The position numbers and the translations under genes are program-made. Below are positions 1 through 6,545 of a stretch of 11,739 nt of DNA, piece after piece. Origin of the DNA: an uncultured Eubacteriales bacterium (GTDB lineage Bacteria > Bacillota > Clostridia > Oscillospirales > Acutalibacteraceae); assembly GCA_934636435.1 (NCBI GenBank), contig CAKUAQ010000051.1:1-11739 (forward strand), in the 5' to 3' direction. Positions within the stretch are counted from its first letter, which is position 1, and each line of letters opens with the position of its first letter. The notes under the pieces were generated by a model that was not told the origin of the DNA, ran no database searches, and saw only the letters and a program-made list of their open reading frames with translations.

Positions 1-1
1 G

Positions 2-1144
2 CTGATTTACGTGCTGGAGGATGATAACATCCGGGAGGGCACTCCCTATTATGAGCTGACCAAGCTGGCGGCGAAATGCACCGCCCGGCGGATGGTGCCG
101 GATTATATCAGCGAGAAGATCATGCTCCGGAATAAGATCGACAAAAACGGCGAGGGCCACTGCTATACCTGCATGGGCTGCCGCAGCTTCCTGACCCCCT
201 ATGTGGATGAGAACGGCAAGCCGAAGTATTATGGCCGCTTTAACCAGGGTGTGGTGACGGTCAATCTGGTGGACATCGGTCTGAGTGCCCATAAGGATAT
301 GGATAAGTTCTGGGAGGTGTTCGATGAGCGCATGGAGCTGTGCCATCGGGCGCTCCAATGCCGCCATGAGCGGCTCACCGGCACTCTGTCCGATGCTGCC
401 CCTATCCTGTGGCAGTACGGCGCGCTGGCACGGCTGAAAAAAGGCGAGACCATCGACAAGTTCCTGCACGGCGGCTATTCCACCCTGTCGCTGGGCTATG
501 CGGGTTTGTGGGAGTGTGTGTACAGTCTTATCGGCAAGAAGCTCACCGAGCCGGAGGGCAAGGAGCTGGGCCTGCAGATTATGAAAAAGCTCAATGAATA
601 CACCGCCAAGTGGAAAGCGGCGGAGAATATCGACTATTCTCTGTACGGCACTCCGCTGGAGAGCACCACCTATAAGTTTGCCAAGTGCCTGCAGAAGCGG
701 TTCGGCATCATCGAGGGGGTGACGGATAAGAATTATATCACCAACAGCTATCATGTCCATGTGACCGAGCCAATCGACGCTTTCGATAAGCTGGCGCTGG
801 AATCGGAATTCCAGGCGCTGTCCCCCGGCGGGGCCATCAGCTATGTGGAAGTGCCGAATATGCAGCAGAATCTGGACGCGGTCATGGCGGTGATGCAATT
901 CATCTATGACCACATCATGTATGCGGAGCTGAATACCAAGAGCGACTATTGTCAGGTGTGCGGCTACGACGGTGAAATTCAGATCGTGGAGCAGGACGGC
1001 AAGCTGGTGTGGCAGTGTCCCCATTGCGGCAACACCGATCAATCGAAAATGAATGTGGCACGCCGTACCTGCGGCTACATCGGTACTCAGTTCTGGAACC
1101 AGGGGCGCACCCAGGAGATCAAGGAGCGGGTACTGCACCTGTGA
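2..1144 (+). CDS. nrdD: Anaerobic ribonucleoside-triphosphate reductase, large subunit (class III), 5'-truncated
   Basis: Class III reductase making dNTPs from NTPs without oxygen, using a glycyl radical installed by the radical-SAM activase NrdG. The frame is open from base 2, so the start lies outside the window; 380 residues are visible, roughly half of a family protein of about 700 residues. Seen: CMGCR near the left end, which I take to be the substrate-radical cysteine region by family analogy. Two CxxC pairs (codons 950-961 and 1016-1027) form the C-terminal zinc site. RRTCGYIG carries the radical glycine at codon 1073-1075, about 23 residues before the stop, as expected. The C-terminus is intact. 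nrdG does not follow, so the activase must be upstream or elsewhere. Identification is confident from the C-terminal motifs. Confidence 0.97.
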   Translation: MIYVLEDDNIREGTPYYELTKLAAKCTARRMVPDYISEKIMLRNKIDKNGEGHCYTCMGCRSFLTPYVDENGKPKYYGRFNQGVVTVNLVDIGLSAHKDMDKFWEVFDERMELCHRALQCRHERLTGTLSDAAPILWQYGALARLKKGETIDKFLHGGYSTLSLGYAGLWECVYSLIGKKLTEPEGKELGLQIMKKLNEYTAKWKAAENIDYSLYGTPLESTTYKFAKCLQKRFGIIEGVTDKNYITNSYHVHVTEPIDAFDKLALESEFQALSPGGAISYVEVPNMQQNLDAVMAVMQFIYDHIMYAELNTKSDYCQVCGYDGEIQIVEQDGKLVWQCPHCGNTDQSKMNVARRTCGYIGTQFWNQGRTQEIKERVLHL

Positions 1145-1167
1145 GGAAAATTTGGCGATTTTGCCCT

Positions 1168-1196
1168 TTGCAATTTGCCGATGGATGTGTTATACT
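1168..1196 (+). promoter_or_regulatory. Sigma-A type promoter for the carD-like operon
   Basis: TTGCAA (1168-1173), a 17-nt spacer and TATACT (1191-1196), with TG one base upstream of the -10 (extended -10). It starts 24 bases after the nrdD stop and predicts transcription from about 1203. The carD-like gene would then have a leader of about 75 nt containing the 1209-1249 hairpin. Confidence 0.75.
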
Positions 1197-1208
1197 GAAC
1201 ATATTGAC

Positions 1209-1249
1209 GGGTGGCTTGACAGTGGCACGGTCAGGCCACCCGCACTTTT
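1209..1249 (+). terminator. Leader hairpin with short U tract; likely nrdD terminator and/or carD attenuator
   Basis: A 12-bp stem (GGGTGGCTTGAC at 1209-1220 with GTCAGGCCACCC at 1230-1241, one G-T pair) closes a 9-nt loop and is followed by GCAC and TTTT. It is the only hairpin with a U tract after nrdD, but it lies downstream of the 1168-1196 promoter, so it would also sit at the 5' end of the carD-like transcript. The U tract is short and offset by four bases, so termination may be partial. Confidence 0.55.
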
Positions 1250-1277
1250 ATCGAGGGACAGGAAGTGGAGATTACCT

Positions 1278-1784
1278 ATGAGCAGCACCTATGAAAACGG
1301 ACAATACGTCGTATACGGAAAGATAGGCGTCTGCCGGGTGGTGGACTGCCGGCCGATGAATTTCGGCGGAGCCGGGGGCGGAGAATACTTCTCTCTGGCG
1401 CCCCAAAGCGACCCGAAGTCACTGGTGTATGTCCCCTGCGATAACGTCGCTCTGATGGCGCGGATGCGGCCGCTGCTGCAAAAGCAGGAGATTGATACTC
1501 TGCTGGAGAGCGTGACGGATGATCCGGTGACTTGGATCGAGGAGCGCAACGAGCGCGGTTCCGCATATCGCCGCATCATGGCCGAGGGAGATCTGCGGCA
1601 GATCGTGCGGTTGATCCGCTGTCTGAATCAAAAGAAACAGGAGCGCATCGAGAACGGGAAAAAGCTGGCCAATTCCGATGAAACGCTGCTGCAGGATTGC
1701 ATCCGGCTGGTCAATGAGGAATTTTCGCTGGCGCTGGATATTCCCCGCGCGCAGGTGGGCGAATACATACGGCAACGGCTGTGA
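1278..1784 (+). CDS. CarD/CdnL-family transcriptional regulator
   Basis: A 168-residue protein of the CarD_CdnL_TRCF family, whose members bind the RNA polymerase beta subunit and modulate open-complex stability, notably at rRNA and growth-related promoters. Residues ~6-65 form the RNAP-interacting barrel, recognisable from the opening NGQYVVYGKIGVCRV and the YVPCDNVALMARMRPLL stretch. Residues ~66-168 are helical and charged, matching the DNA-contacting domain. The length is typical. ATG 1278 was chosen over upstream in-frame starts because the CarD domain begins at once after it and GGAG (1267-1270) sits 7 nt upstream. It has its own promoter and a hairpin in the leader, and its stop is 22 nt before the next gene, suggesting co-transcription. 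The target promoters cannot be told from sequence. Confidence 0.88.
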   Translation: MSSTYENGQYVVYGKIGVCRVVDCRPMNFGGAGGGEYFSLAPQSDPKSLVYVPCDNVALMARMRPLLQKQEIDTLLESVTDDPVTWIEERNERGSAYRRIMAEGDLRQIVRLIRCLNQKKQERIENGKKLANSDETLLQDCIRLVNEEFSLALDIPRAQVGEYIRQRL

Positions 1785-1806
1785 GACGGGAGCGGAGGAC
1801 AGACTT

Positions 1807-2385
1807 GTGAGCGAGTCGCAACAGGAACGTTGCTGTTTCACCGGATACCGTCCCTATCGGTTTCGGTTTGCGCCGGAGGAGCTGCGTCCGGAGCAGGTGC
1901 AACGGGCGCTGGCGGTGCAGATCGAGCGGCTGTATGCCGAGGGCTGCCGCCGGTTTATCACAGGGATGTGCATTGGCGTGGATTTATGGGCGGCACATGC
2001 GGTGCTGCGGCTGCGGCAGGAGCATCCGGAGGTGCGGTTGTCGGCGGTGATCCCCTTTGAGGGACAGGAGGCGCGCTGGACGCTGGCGCAGCAGCAGGAA
2101 TACCGCCGGGTGCGGGATGGCTGCACCGAGGAAACGGTGCTGTATTCCCCCCGGGAGGCGGCCGCCGATGCGGCGGCCTGTTACCGGGGGCGGAATCGCT
2201 ATATGGTGGAGCAGGCGGGTGTGGTGCTGGCGGTGTTTTCTCACGATACGGCAGACGTCCGCTCCGGCACGGCGGCCACGGTGCGGTATGCCCGCCAGCT
2301 GATGCGCCGGGTGGTGTATATTCATCCGCAGACACTGGCTGTGACGGAGGAGACCGTACAGCAGCTGGGATTGCCGATTTTTTGA
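1807..2385 (+). CDS. DUF1273 / SLOG-superfamily protein (YpsA-like)
   Basis: A 192-residue Rossmann-like protein of the DUF1273 family within the SLOG (SMF/DprA-LOG) superfamily, proposed to bind nucleotides or nucleotide-derived ligands. Seen: FTGYRPYRF at residues 11-19, then FITGMCIGVDLWAAHAVL (50-67), the typical glycine-rich signature. IPFEGQEARW (82-91), RNRYMV (129-134) and the SGTAATVRYA segment (153-162) complete the fold. The start is GTG 1807, since GGAGG at 1794-1798 is 8 nt upstream; reading further upstream would run into carD. B. subtilis YpsA has been linked to cell division, but that role cannot be transferred to this protein with confidence. It probably shares a transcript with the carD-like gene. 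Its stop overlaps the 2379-2411 tandem repeat. Confidence 0.87.
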   Translation: MSESQQERCCFTGYRPYRFRFAPEELRPEQVQRALAVQIERLYAEGCRRFITGMCIGVDLWAAHAVLRLRQEHPEVRLSAVIPFEGQEARWTLAQQQEYRRVRDGCTEETVLYSPREAAADAAACYRGRNRYMVEQAGVVLAVFSHDTADVRSGTAATVRYARQLMRRVVYIHPQTLAVTEETVQQLGLPIF

Positions 2386-2411
2386 CAGTTTTATGACAGC
2401 CTTTTGACAGA
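2379..2411. repeat. Three tandem 11-bp repeats resembling a Pho box (reverse orientation)
   Basis: TTTTTGACAGT, TTTATGACAGC and CTTTTGACAGA follow one another without a gap; TGACAG recurs at 2383, 2394 and 2405, exactly 11 bp apart. On the minus strand the unit reads CTGTCAWAA-like, close to the enterobacterial PhoB half-site CTGTCAT at 11-bp spacing. The first copy overlaps the stop of the SLOG gene and the last ends three bases before the GAGGAG ribosome site of the next gene. Binding is inferred; no -10 is placed against it. Confidence 0.6.
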
Positions 2412-2427
2412 ATGAGGAGCGGATACC

Positions 2428-2718
2428 ATGGCATTGCCCGATTTTCCCATTCCGGGGATTCATTTTTTTATGAGCGATAATTCCTTTTGCGGTAGCCTGA
2501 AGGGTTTCAATTATTTTATTAAGCCGGTGTTTGTGAAGGATGGCGACGAGGGAACCTCTCATTTTGAGGTGTGTACCTGGTACGGGATGCTGTGCCGGGC
2601 GCTGAGCGAGATACGGGCGCAGGCGATGTTTCCGCTGGATACCGACGGCCTGGAGGCGGTCGGAGGATGGCTTGCGGAGCAGAATACGGCCTTTCGGGCA
2701 GAAAATGCGGAGAAATGA
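2428..2718 (+). CDS. Small conserved-looking protein of unknown function
   Basis: A 96-residue soluble protein that I cannot assign to a named family. It is probably a real gene: it starts with ATG behind GAGGAG (2414-2419, 8 nt upstream), codon choice looks like the neighbouring genes, and no overlapping frame is better. The N-terminal part is rich in aromatics and glycine (residues ~10-33, including FCGSLKGF and FNYFIKPVF). A central CTWYGMLCRA segment with two cysteines follows, then a predicted helix to the C-terminus. There is no signal peptide or membrane segment. It lies 42 nt after the SLOG gene, separated by the Pho-box-like repeat, so it may be in the carD operon or separately controlled. 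Its end is folded into a long hairpin (2701-2738). Confidence 0.75.
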   Translation: MALPDFPIPGIHFFMSDNSFCGSLKGFNYFIKPVFVKDGDEGTSHFEVCTWYGMLCRALSEIRAQAMFPLDTDGLEAVGGWLAEQNTAFRAENAEK

Positions 2719-2738
2719 AAATTTCTTCTTGCATTTTC
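2701..2738 (+). other. Hairpin with GAAA tetraloop over the end of the 96-residue ORF
   Basis: GAAAATGCGG (2701-2710) pairs with TTGCATTTTC (2729-2738, two G-T pairs), and AGAAAT (2711-2716) pairs with ATTTCT (2721-2726). TC is bulged and GAAA is the loop. The stop codon (2716-2718) is at the tip, and the 3' arm contains the -35 box of the tRNA-Gly promoter. No T run follows, so it is not a classical terminator; it may protect the mRNA 3' end. Confidence 0.5.
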
Positions 2739-2757
2739 CGGCAATCTATGGTATACT
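2729..2757 (+). promoter_or_regulatory. Promoter of tRNA-Gly
   Basis: TTGCAT (2729-2734), a 17-nt spacer and TATACT (2752-2757), with TGG directly before the -10 hexamer (extended -10). Predicted transcription starts near 2764, 7 nt before the mature tRNA. Confidence 0.8.
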
Positions 2758-2770
2758 ACCCACTGTTCCT

Positions 2771-2844
2771 GCGGGTATAATTCATCGGTAGAATGCGACC
2801 TTCCCAAGGTTGATAGGTGGGTTCGACTCCCATTACCCGCTCCA
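2771..2844 (+). tRNA. tRNA-Gly (anticodon CCC)
   Basis: Full cloverleaf. The acceptor is GCGGGTA with TACCCGC (2834-2840), followed by T and an encoded CCA (2842-2844). The D stem is ATTC/GAAT. The anticodon stem CGACC/GGTTG encloses TTCCCAA, giving anticodon CCC at 2803-2805, which reads GGG. The T stem GTGGG/CCCAT has loop TTCGACT. It stands alone with its own promoter and terminator. Confidence 0.96.
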
Positions 2845-2845
2845 G

Positions 2846-2882
2846 AATCGGCGAGCGTCGCGAGACGCTTGCCGATTTTACT
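2846..2882 (+). terminator. Intrinsic terminator after tRNA-Gly
   Basis: A 14-bp stem (AATCGGCGAGCGTC at 2846-2859 with GACGCTTGCCGATT at 2864-2877, one G-T pair) with a GCGA loop, followed by TTTACTTTTT. It begins two bases after the tRNA CCA, so the tRNA transcript is monocistronic. Confidence 0.92.
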
Positions 2883-3075
2883 TTTTCCGCTTTGCCGATT
2901 TATCTGTGTATGGAAGAAATTCGGGTCGGAGCGGCGCGGGAACTGTCCCAGCCGGGGAGCGCATGAAGGAACTGCGGTTGACTGCGCAAAACCGGCGGGA
3001 GTGCACGGCAAAGTAGAAGGGCCGGGCGACGGCCGATACGGATTCGTTTTTGACGGATCGGGTAGGGGGATTACG

Positions 3076-3411
3076 GTGCAGAAGAGGCTGGATGACGCGT
3101 TGATCTATGAAATACTGGCGGTCGTGGAGGAAATTCCCTGTGGGTGTGTAGCAACCTATGGGCAGATCGCCCGGCTGATCGGTCGGGATCGGAATGCCCG
3201 CCTTGTGGGGAAGGTACTGAGCCGGGCGGAGTATTATGGGGTGTATCCCTGCCACCGGGTGGTGAATCATCAGGGACGGACGGCACCCGGCTGGCCGGAG
3301 CAGGAGCAGCTTTTGGCGGCGGAGGGCGTGACCTTCCGGGAGAACGGACTGGTGGATTTGAAACAGCATCAATGGGATTGCGGGCAGGGTTCATTTGTGC
3401 TTGCGGTATAG
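3076..3411 (+). CDS. MGMT-family DNA alkyltransferase-like protein, single domain
   Basis: A 111-residue protein matching the DNA-binding (C-terminal) domain of O6-methylguanine-DNA methyltransferase, which repairs O6-alkylguanine by moving the alkyl group to its own cysteine. Seen: IYEILAVVEEIPCG (10-23), helix-turn-helix region VATYGQIARLIGRDRNARLVG (split at 25-35 and 36-45), the PCHRV active site with acceptor Cys59, and VDLKQHQW near the end. It lacks the N-terminal Ada/OGT domain, like alkyltransferase-like (ATL) proteins; but ATLs usually have Trp where this has Cys, so it may be catalytically active. GTG 3076 was chosen because AGGGGG (3064-3069) is 6 nt upstream and the family begins here; the frame extends upstream without homology. 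No clear promoter was found in 2883-3075. Confidence 0.88.
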   Translation: MQKRLDDALIYEILAVVEEIPCGCVATYGQIARLIGRDRNARLVGKVLSRAEYYGVYPCHRVVNHQGRTAPGWPEQEQLLAAEGVTFRENGLVDLKQHQWDCGQGSFVLAV

Positions 3412-3430
3412 GGCGGTTCCGCGGATAGCA

Positions 3431-3476
3431 GAAAATACAGAAAACGGGACAGAGGCATTTACACCTCTGTCCCGTT
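3431..3476 (-). terminator. Intrinsic terminator of the minus-strand operon
   Basis: A 13-bp perfect stem (AACGGGACAGAGG at 3443-3455 with CCTCTGTCCCGTT at 3464-3476) and an 8-nt loop. Read on the minus strand it is followed by TTCTGTATTTT. The stop codon of the ttcA-like gene (3459-3461) lies in the loop, so terminator and coding sequence overlap. On the plus strand no T run follows, although it may also limit read-through from the convergent MGMT gene. Confidence 0.85.
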
Positions 3477-4292
3477 CTGTTCATAGGCGTCCAGGAAACT
3501 CACGCGGTGGTCCCCCTTATGATACCCCAAAATCGTCTCGAGATTGACATTCTCGGCGCTGCGAAATATGTTCTGGTCGATCTGACGGTTGACCTGCCGC
3601 AGCTGAGCCAGCAGCGCCTTGATCTCCGCCCGCTTGGATTCGCCCTGAGTGCCGTCGGTGACGGAGCAGGCACAGCGGATAAAGTGCAGATCGTTGTATG
3701 CCGCCCAATTGAGGATCACCTTTTCCCGCACCAGATAGAGGGGGCGGATCAGCTCCATGCCGGGGAAGTTGGTGCTGTGGAGCTTGGGCATCATGGTGCG
3801 CATTTCGGCCCCGTAGAGCATACTCATGAGAACGGTTTCGATCACATCGTCATAGTGGTGTCCCAGCGCGATTTTGTTGCAGCCCAGCTCCTGAGCGTAT
3901 TTGTATAGATATCCCCGGCGCATCCGGGCGCACAGGTAGCAGGGGGAACCGGTCTGTTGCTTCTCCACCACATGAAAGATCGGACTCTCATAGATATGGA
4001 TGGGCAGGCACAGCAGCCGGGCGTTTTCCTCGATTTGGCGGCGGTTTTCCGGGCGATAGCCGGGGTCCATCACCACGAATTCCAGCTCAAACGGTACCTC
4101 ACTGCCGTGGCGCTGCAGCTCCTGTAGGCATTTGGCCAGCAGCATGGAATCCTTGCCGCCGGAAATGCACACGGCGATGCGGTCGCCCGCCCCAATCATT
4201 TTATAGGTTTTCAGTCCGCCGATAAACGGATTCCAGATGGTTTTTCGGTAGGTGGTGATGATGCTGCGTTCGATGGCCGGACAGCGTTCCAT
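3459..4292 (-). CDS. TtcA-family tRNA 2-thiocytidine biosynthesis protein (PP-loop ATPase)
   Basis: A 277-residue PP-loop ATP pyrophosphatase of the TtcA type, which activates and thiolates cytidine 32 of tRNA using an iron-sulfur cluster. Seen: PP-loop SGGKDS at 44-49, CxxC at Cys118/Cys121, GHHYDDVIET at 144-153, and cysteines 207 and 209, one of which probably supplies the third cluster ligand. In E. coli TtcA the ligands are two cysteines in CxxC and one distant cysteine. Length is close to the family norm. ATG 4292 is 4 nt after the stop of the upstream flippase gene. Its AAGGGGG ribosome site (4308-4302) lies inside the end of that gene, so translation is probably coupled. It is last in the operon; its stop sits in the terminator loop. 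A related TtcA-like subgroup with another tRNA target is possible. Confidence 0.87.
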   Translation of the reverse strand: MERCPAIERSIITTYRKTIWNPFIGGLKTYKMIGAGDRIAVCISGGKDSMLLAKCLQELQRHGSEVPFELEFVVMDPGYRPENRRQIEENARLLCLPIHIYESPIFHVVEKQQTGSPCYLCARMRRGYLYKYAQELGCNKIALGHHYDDVIETVLMSMLYGAEMRTMMPKLHSTNFPGMELIRPLYLVREKVILNWAAYNDLHFIRCACSVTDGTQGESKRAEIKALLAQLRQVNRQIDQNIFRSAENVNLETILGYHKGDHRVSFLDAYEQNGTEV

Positions 4293-4296
4293 AGGC

Positions 4297-5709
4297 TCAG
4301 ACCCCCTTGCGCATTCTGCGTCCCACGATCCGGTATACGCTGCGCACCAGCGGCTGAAAATTGATAATCACCAGCAGCAGGAACAGGAGGATCTGCCAGA
4401 CGATCCAGCCCTTGACCTCTCGCACCATGAGGATGCTCTGCACGGTGATCAATGCGGCGCTGGACAGGAACCGGGGCATATCCCATTGCAGCCGCACCCA
4501 CCGGCGGGTGTGGAAGGAGCGCAGCGCAAATACCAGCGCGTAGCTGAGGGCGGTGGACAGCGCCGCTCCCTGCACGCCGTAGGCGCGGATGAGGAAAAAG
4601 TTGCCGATGAGGTTGCCGACTGTGCCCACCATCGTCGTCCACAGGGTGCTGTGGCTCTGCTTTTCCACCGTGTAGATGGTACCCAGATAGGATACCAGAC
4701 AGGACAGGGCGGTGGCGATCACCAGCGTGGGCATATACTGCCAGGAGGGGTAAAAGCTGTCCGCCACCAGAATTTTCGTGATCACCTTGGAGAACAGGAT
4801 CAGCCCGGAGCCGCAGACGAACAGCAGAGAATGGTACATGGTAAAAATACGGCTGAAAAACTTTTCCCGTTCCAGGGGACTCTTTTCCGTCAGGATGGAC
4901 ATCTGCCAGGCATCCATAAAGATTCCGCTGATGAGGATGAGCAAATTGGGGATCTTATAAGACACGGCGTAGAGTCCGTTGGCCTCTTCGCTGATCATCC
5001 AGGTGACCATGAATCGGTCGGACACATCCGTCACCCACCACAGCGCTGTGGTGGGAATAAGAGGAACCGAGTATTTCAGCATCGCCTTGGTGATCCGTTT
5101 TTTATAGTAGTTCAGGTCGATATAGCGATAGAGCTTCGCCTTAAAGAACAGCAGCACGATGCAGGTGGCATCCGACAGCACAATCGCCAGAATGTACCCG
5201 ACCACGCCGATCTTCAGCACCGCCAGAAAGACGATATCCAGCACCAGCGTGATGGCGGTGCCGATGATGCTGCACACGGCGAACAGCCGCACCTTTTGCA
5301 GGGTCTTCACCTGATAGGCGAACAGATAGTGGATCATGGAGGTCAGCACGAACACGTAGATCCAGACGGTGTATCCCTCGAACTTCGGGATGTGTGCCAT
5401 CAACGGATAGAACAGCAAAAAAACGCCGAATCCCATCAGATCCACGATCAGTCCGGTGGTCAGCACGCTGCGCCGGTCGGTTTCACCGTCCATGCCGAAT
5501 CGCAGCACGGCCGTATTCATGCCCAGCGACACCAGCGGGATCAGCAGATTGGCGGTCTGCACCAGCAGGTCCACGATGCCGTATTCGCCATTGGTCAGAT
5601 AGCTGGTGTAGAGGGGCATCAGCAGCACGGTCAGCACTTTGGAGCCGAAAGTGCCGATGCCAAGTATCAGCGTATTGGAGAATAGCTTTTTGTACCGGTT
5701 TTTCGCCAA
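4297..5709 (-). CDS. Polysaccharide flippase-type membrane protein (Wzx/MATE-like, MOP superfamily)
   Basis: A 470-residue integral membrane protein with about 14 hydrophobic segments spread over its whole length, of the lipopolysaccharide/O-antigen flippase type (MOP superfamily). These move undecaprenyl-linked glycans across the membrane. Seen: the N-terminal NTLILGIGTFGSKVLTVLLMP and PLYTSYLTNGEYGIVDLL segments, typical of the family, and a second-half YAVSYKIPNLL motif. The start is TTG 5709: AAGGAG at 5724-5719 is 9 nt upstream and no ATG or GTG fits. It is 33 nt after the HAD gene, the largest gap in the operon, and 4 nt before ttcA. No glycosyltransferases or polymerase flank it, so its substrate is unknown. 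Spore-coat or teichoic-type glycan export are alternatives. Confidence 0.88.
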   Translation of the reverse strand: MAKNRYKKLFSNTLILGIGTFGSKVLTVLLMPLYTSYLTNGEYGIVDLLVQTANLLIPLVSLGMNTAVLRFGMDGETDRRSVLTTGLIVDLMGFGVFLLFYPLMAHIPKFEGYTVWIYVFVLTSMIHYLFAYQVKTLQKVRLFAVCSIIGTAITLVLDIVFLAVLKIGVVGYILAIVLSDATCIVLLFFKAKLYRYIDLNYYKKRITKAMLKYSVPLIPTTALWWVTDVSDRFMVTWMISEEANGLYAVSYKIPNLLILISGIFMDAWQMSILTEKSPLEREKFFSRIFTMYHSLLFVCGSGLILFSKVITKILVADSFYPSWQYMPTLVIATALSCLVSYLGTIYTVEKQSHSTLWTTMVGTVGNLIGNFFLIRAYGVQGAALSTALSYALVFALRSFHTRRWVRLQWDMPRFLSSAALITVQSILMVREVKGWIVWQILLFLLLVIINFQPLVRSVYRIVGRRMRKGV

Positions 5710-5742
5710 TGCTCAGCACTCCTTAGCGTCAGGATATGGGGG

Positions 5743-6531
5743 TTACTCGGCGATATCGCCCACGTCACTGAGAATGATCGAGGGGCGGTAGGGGAAGGAA
5801 TCGACGGTTTCCCGAGTGGATACGCCGGACAGCACCAGCACCGTGTCGGCGCCGGATTCAATGCCGGCGATCACATCGGTGTCCATCCGGTCGCCGATGA
5901 TGGCGATGTCACTGGGACCGCAGCCCAGATGCTTGATGCCGCTGCGCATCATCAGCGGATTTGGCTTCCCCAGAAAATATGCCTGCTTGCCGGTGGACAG
6001 CTCAATGGGTGCCACCAGCGCCCGACAGGCGGGCACCTGAATGTTCCCCTCGGTGGGGCCGGTCATGTCGGAGTTGGTGCCGATGAGCTTGGCGCCGTTC
6101 TCCACCAGACGCACTGCTTTGCATAGATTCTGATAGTTATAGTTCTGGGTCTCGCCCACGACCACATAGTCGGGGTTCACGTCGTTGAGACTGATACCCG
6201 CCTCGTAGAGCGCGTTGGTCAGCCCCGCCTCGCCGATGCAAAAGGCGGAGCATCCGGGCGCCTGCGCCTTGAGAAACTTGGCGGTGGCCAGAGCGCTGGT
6301 GTAGAAATGGCTTTCCTCTACATCCAGCCCCATACGCAGAAGCTTTTGGCGCAGCTCCCGCGGCGTGCGCTCGCTGCTGTTTGTGAGGAACAGATATTGC
6401 TTATCCTGCTCCTGCAGCCAGCGGAAAAAGTCCTTGGCGCAGGGCAGCAGATGGTTGCCGTGATAGATCACGCCGTCCATATCGCAGATAAAGCCTTTCT
6501 TTGCCCGAATGTCTTTCACGGTAATACTCAT
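5743..6531 (-). CDS. HAD-superfamily phosphatase, subfamily IIA (NagD-like)
   Basis: A 262-residue phosphohydrolase of HAD subfamily IIA, the group holding NagD, p-nitrophenylphosphatases and nucleotide or phosphoglycolate phosphatases. All four HAD motifs are intact: DMDGV with nucleophile Asp17 and Asp19, LTNSS at 49-53, GKPNP with Lys189, and IGDRMDTD at 212-219. The C2-type cap lies between motifs II and III (~60-180). There is no signal peptide, so it is cytoplasmic. ATG 6531 is supported by GGAGG 8 nt upstream, which lies in the 14-nt gap after the upstream stop, indicating coupling. Family members act on small phosphates such as UMP or glycerol phosphate; the substrate here cannot be read from sequence. 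Confidence 0.92.
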   Translation of the reverse strand: MSITVKDIRAKKGFICDMDGVIYHGNHLLPCAKDFFRWLQEQDKQYLFLTNSSERTPRELRQKLLRMGLDVEESHFYTSALATAKFLKAQAPGCSAFCIGEAGLTNALYEAGISLNDVNPDYVVVGETQNYNYQNLCKAVRLVENGAKLIGTNSDMTGPTEGNIQVPACRALVAPIELSTGKQAYFLGKPNPLMMRSGIKHLGCGPSDIAIIGDRMDTDVIAGIESGADTVLVLSGVSTRETVDSFPYRPSIILSDVGDIAE

Positions 6532-6545
6532 AGTGTGTTCCTCCC

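Noticed and set aside
2910..3016. Two tiny overlapping ORFs (18 and 17 codons, ATGA overlap) before the MGMT gene
   Set aside because: The first has no ribosome site, neither resembles a known leader peptide, and the overlap can arise by chance; the 2883-3075 gap otherwise shows only a weak possible promoter (TTTACT at 2877, TATCTG at 2901).
3014..3030. Short GGCCG/CGGCC hairpin before the MGMT start
   Set aside because: Only five pairs with no adjacent T run; too weak to call a terminator or riboswitch.
2869..3075. N-terminal extension of the MGMT-like ORF from ATG 2869
   Set aside because: It would start inside the tRNA terminator, has no ribosome site, and the added residues show no alkyltransferase homology; GTG 3076 has a good site.
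4252..5685. Long plus-strand open frame of 477 codons opposite the flippase gene
   Set aside because: It is rich in His, Gln, Asp and Gly without any domain, the antisense pattern of a GC-rich membrane-protein gene; the minus-strand frame has the ribosome site, TM segments and operon fit.
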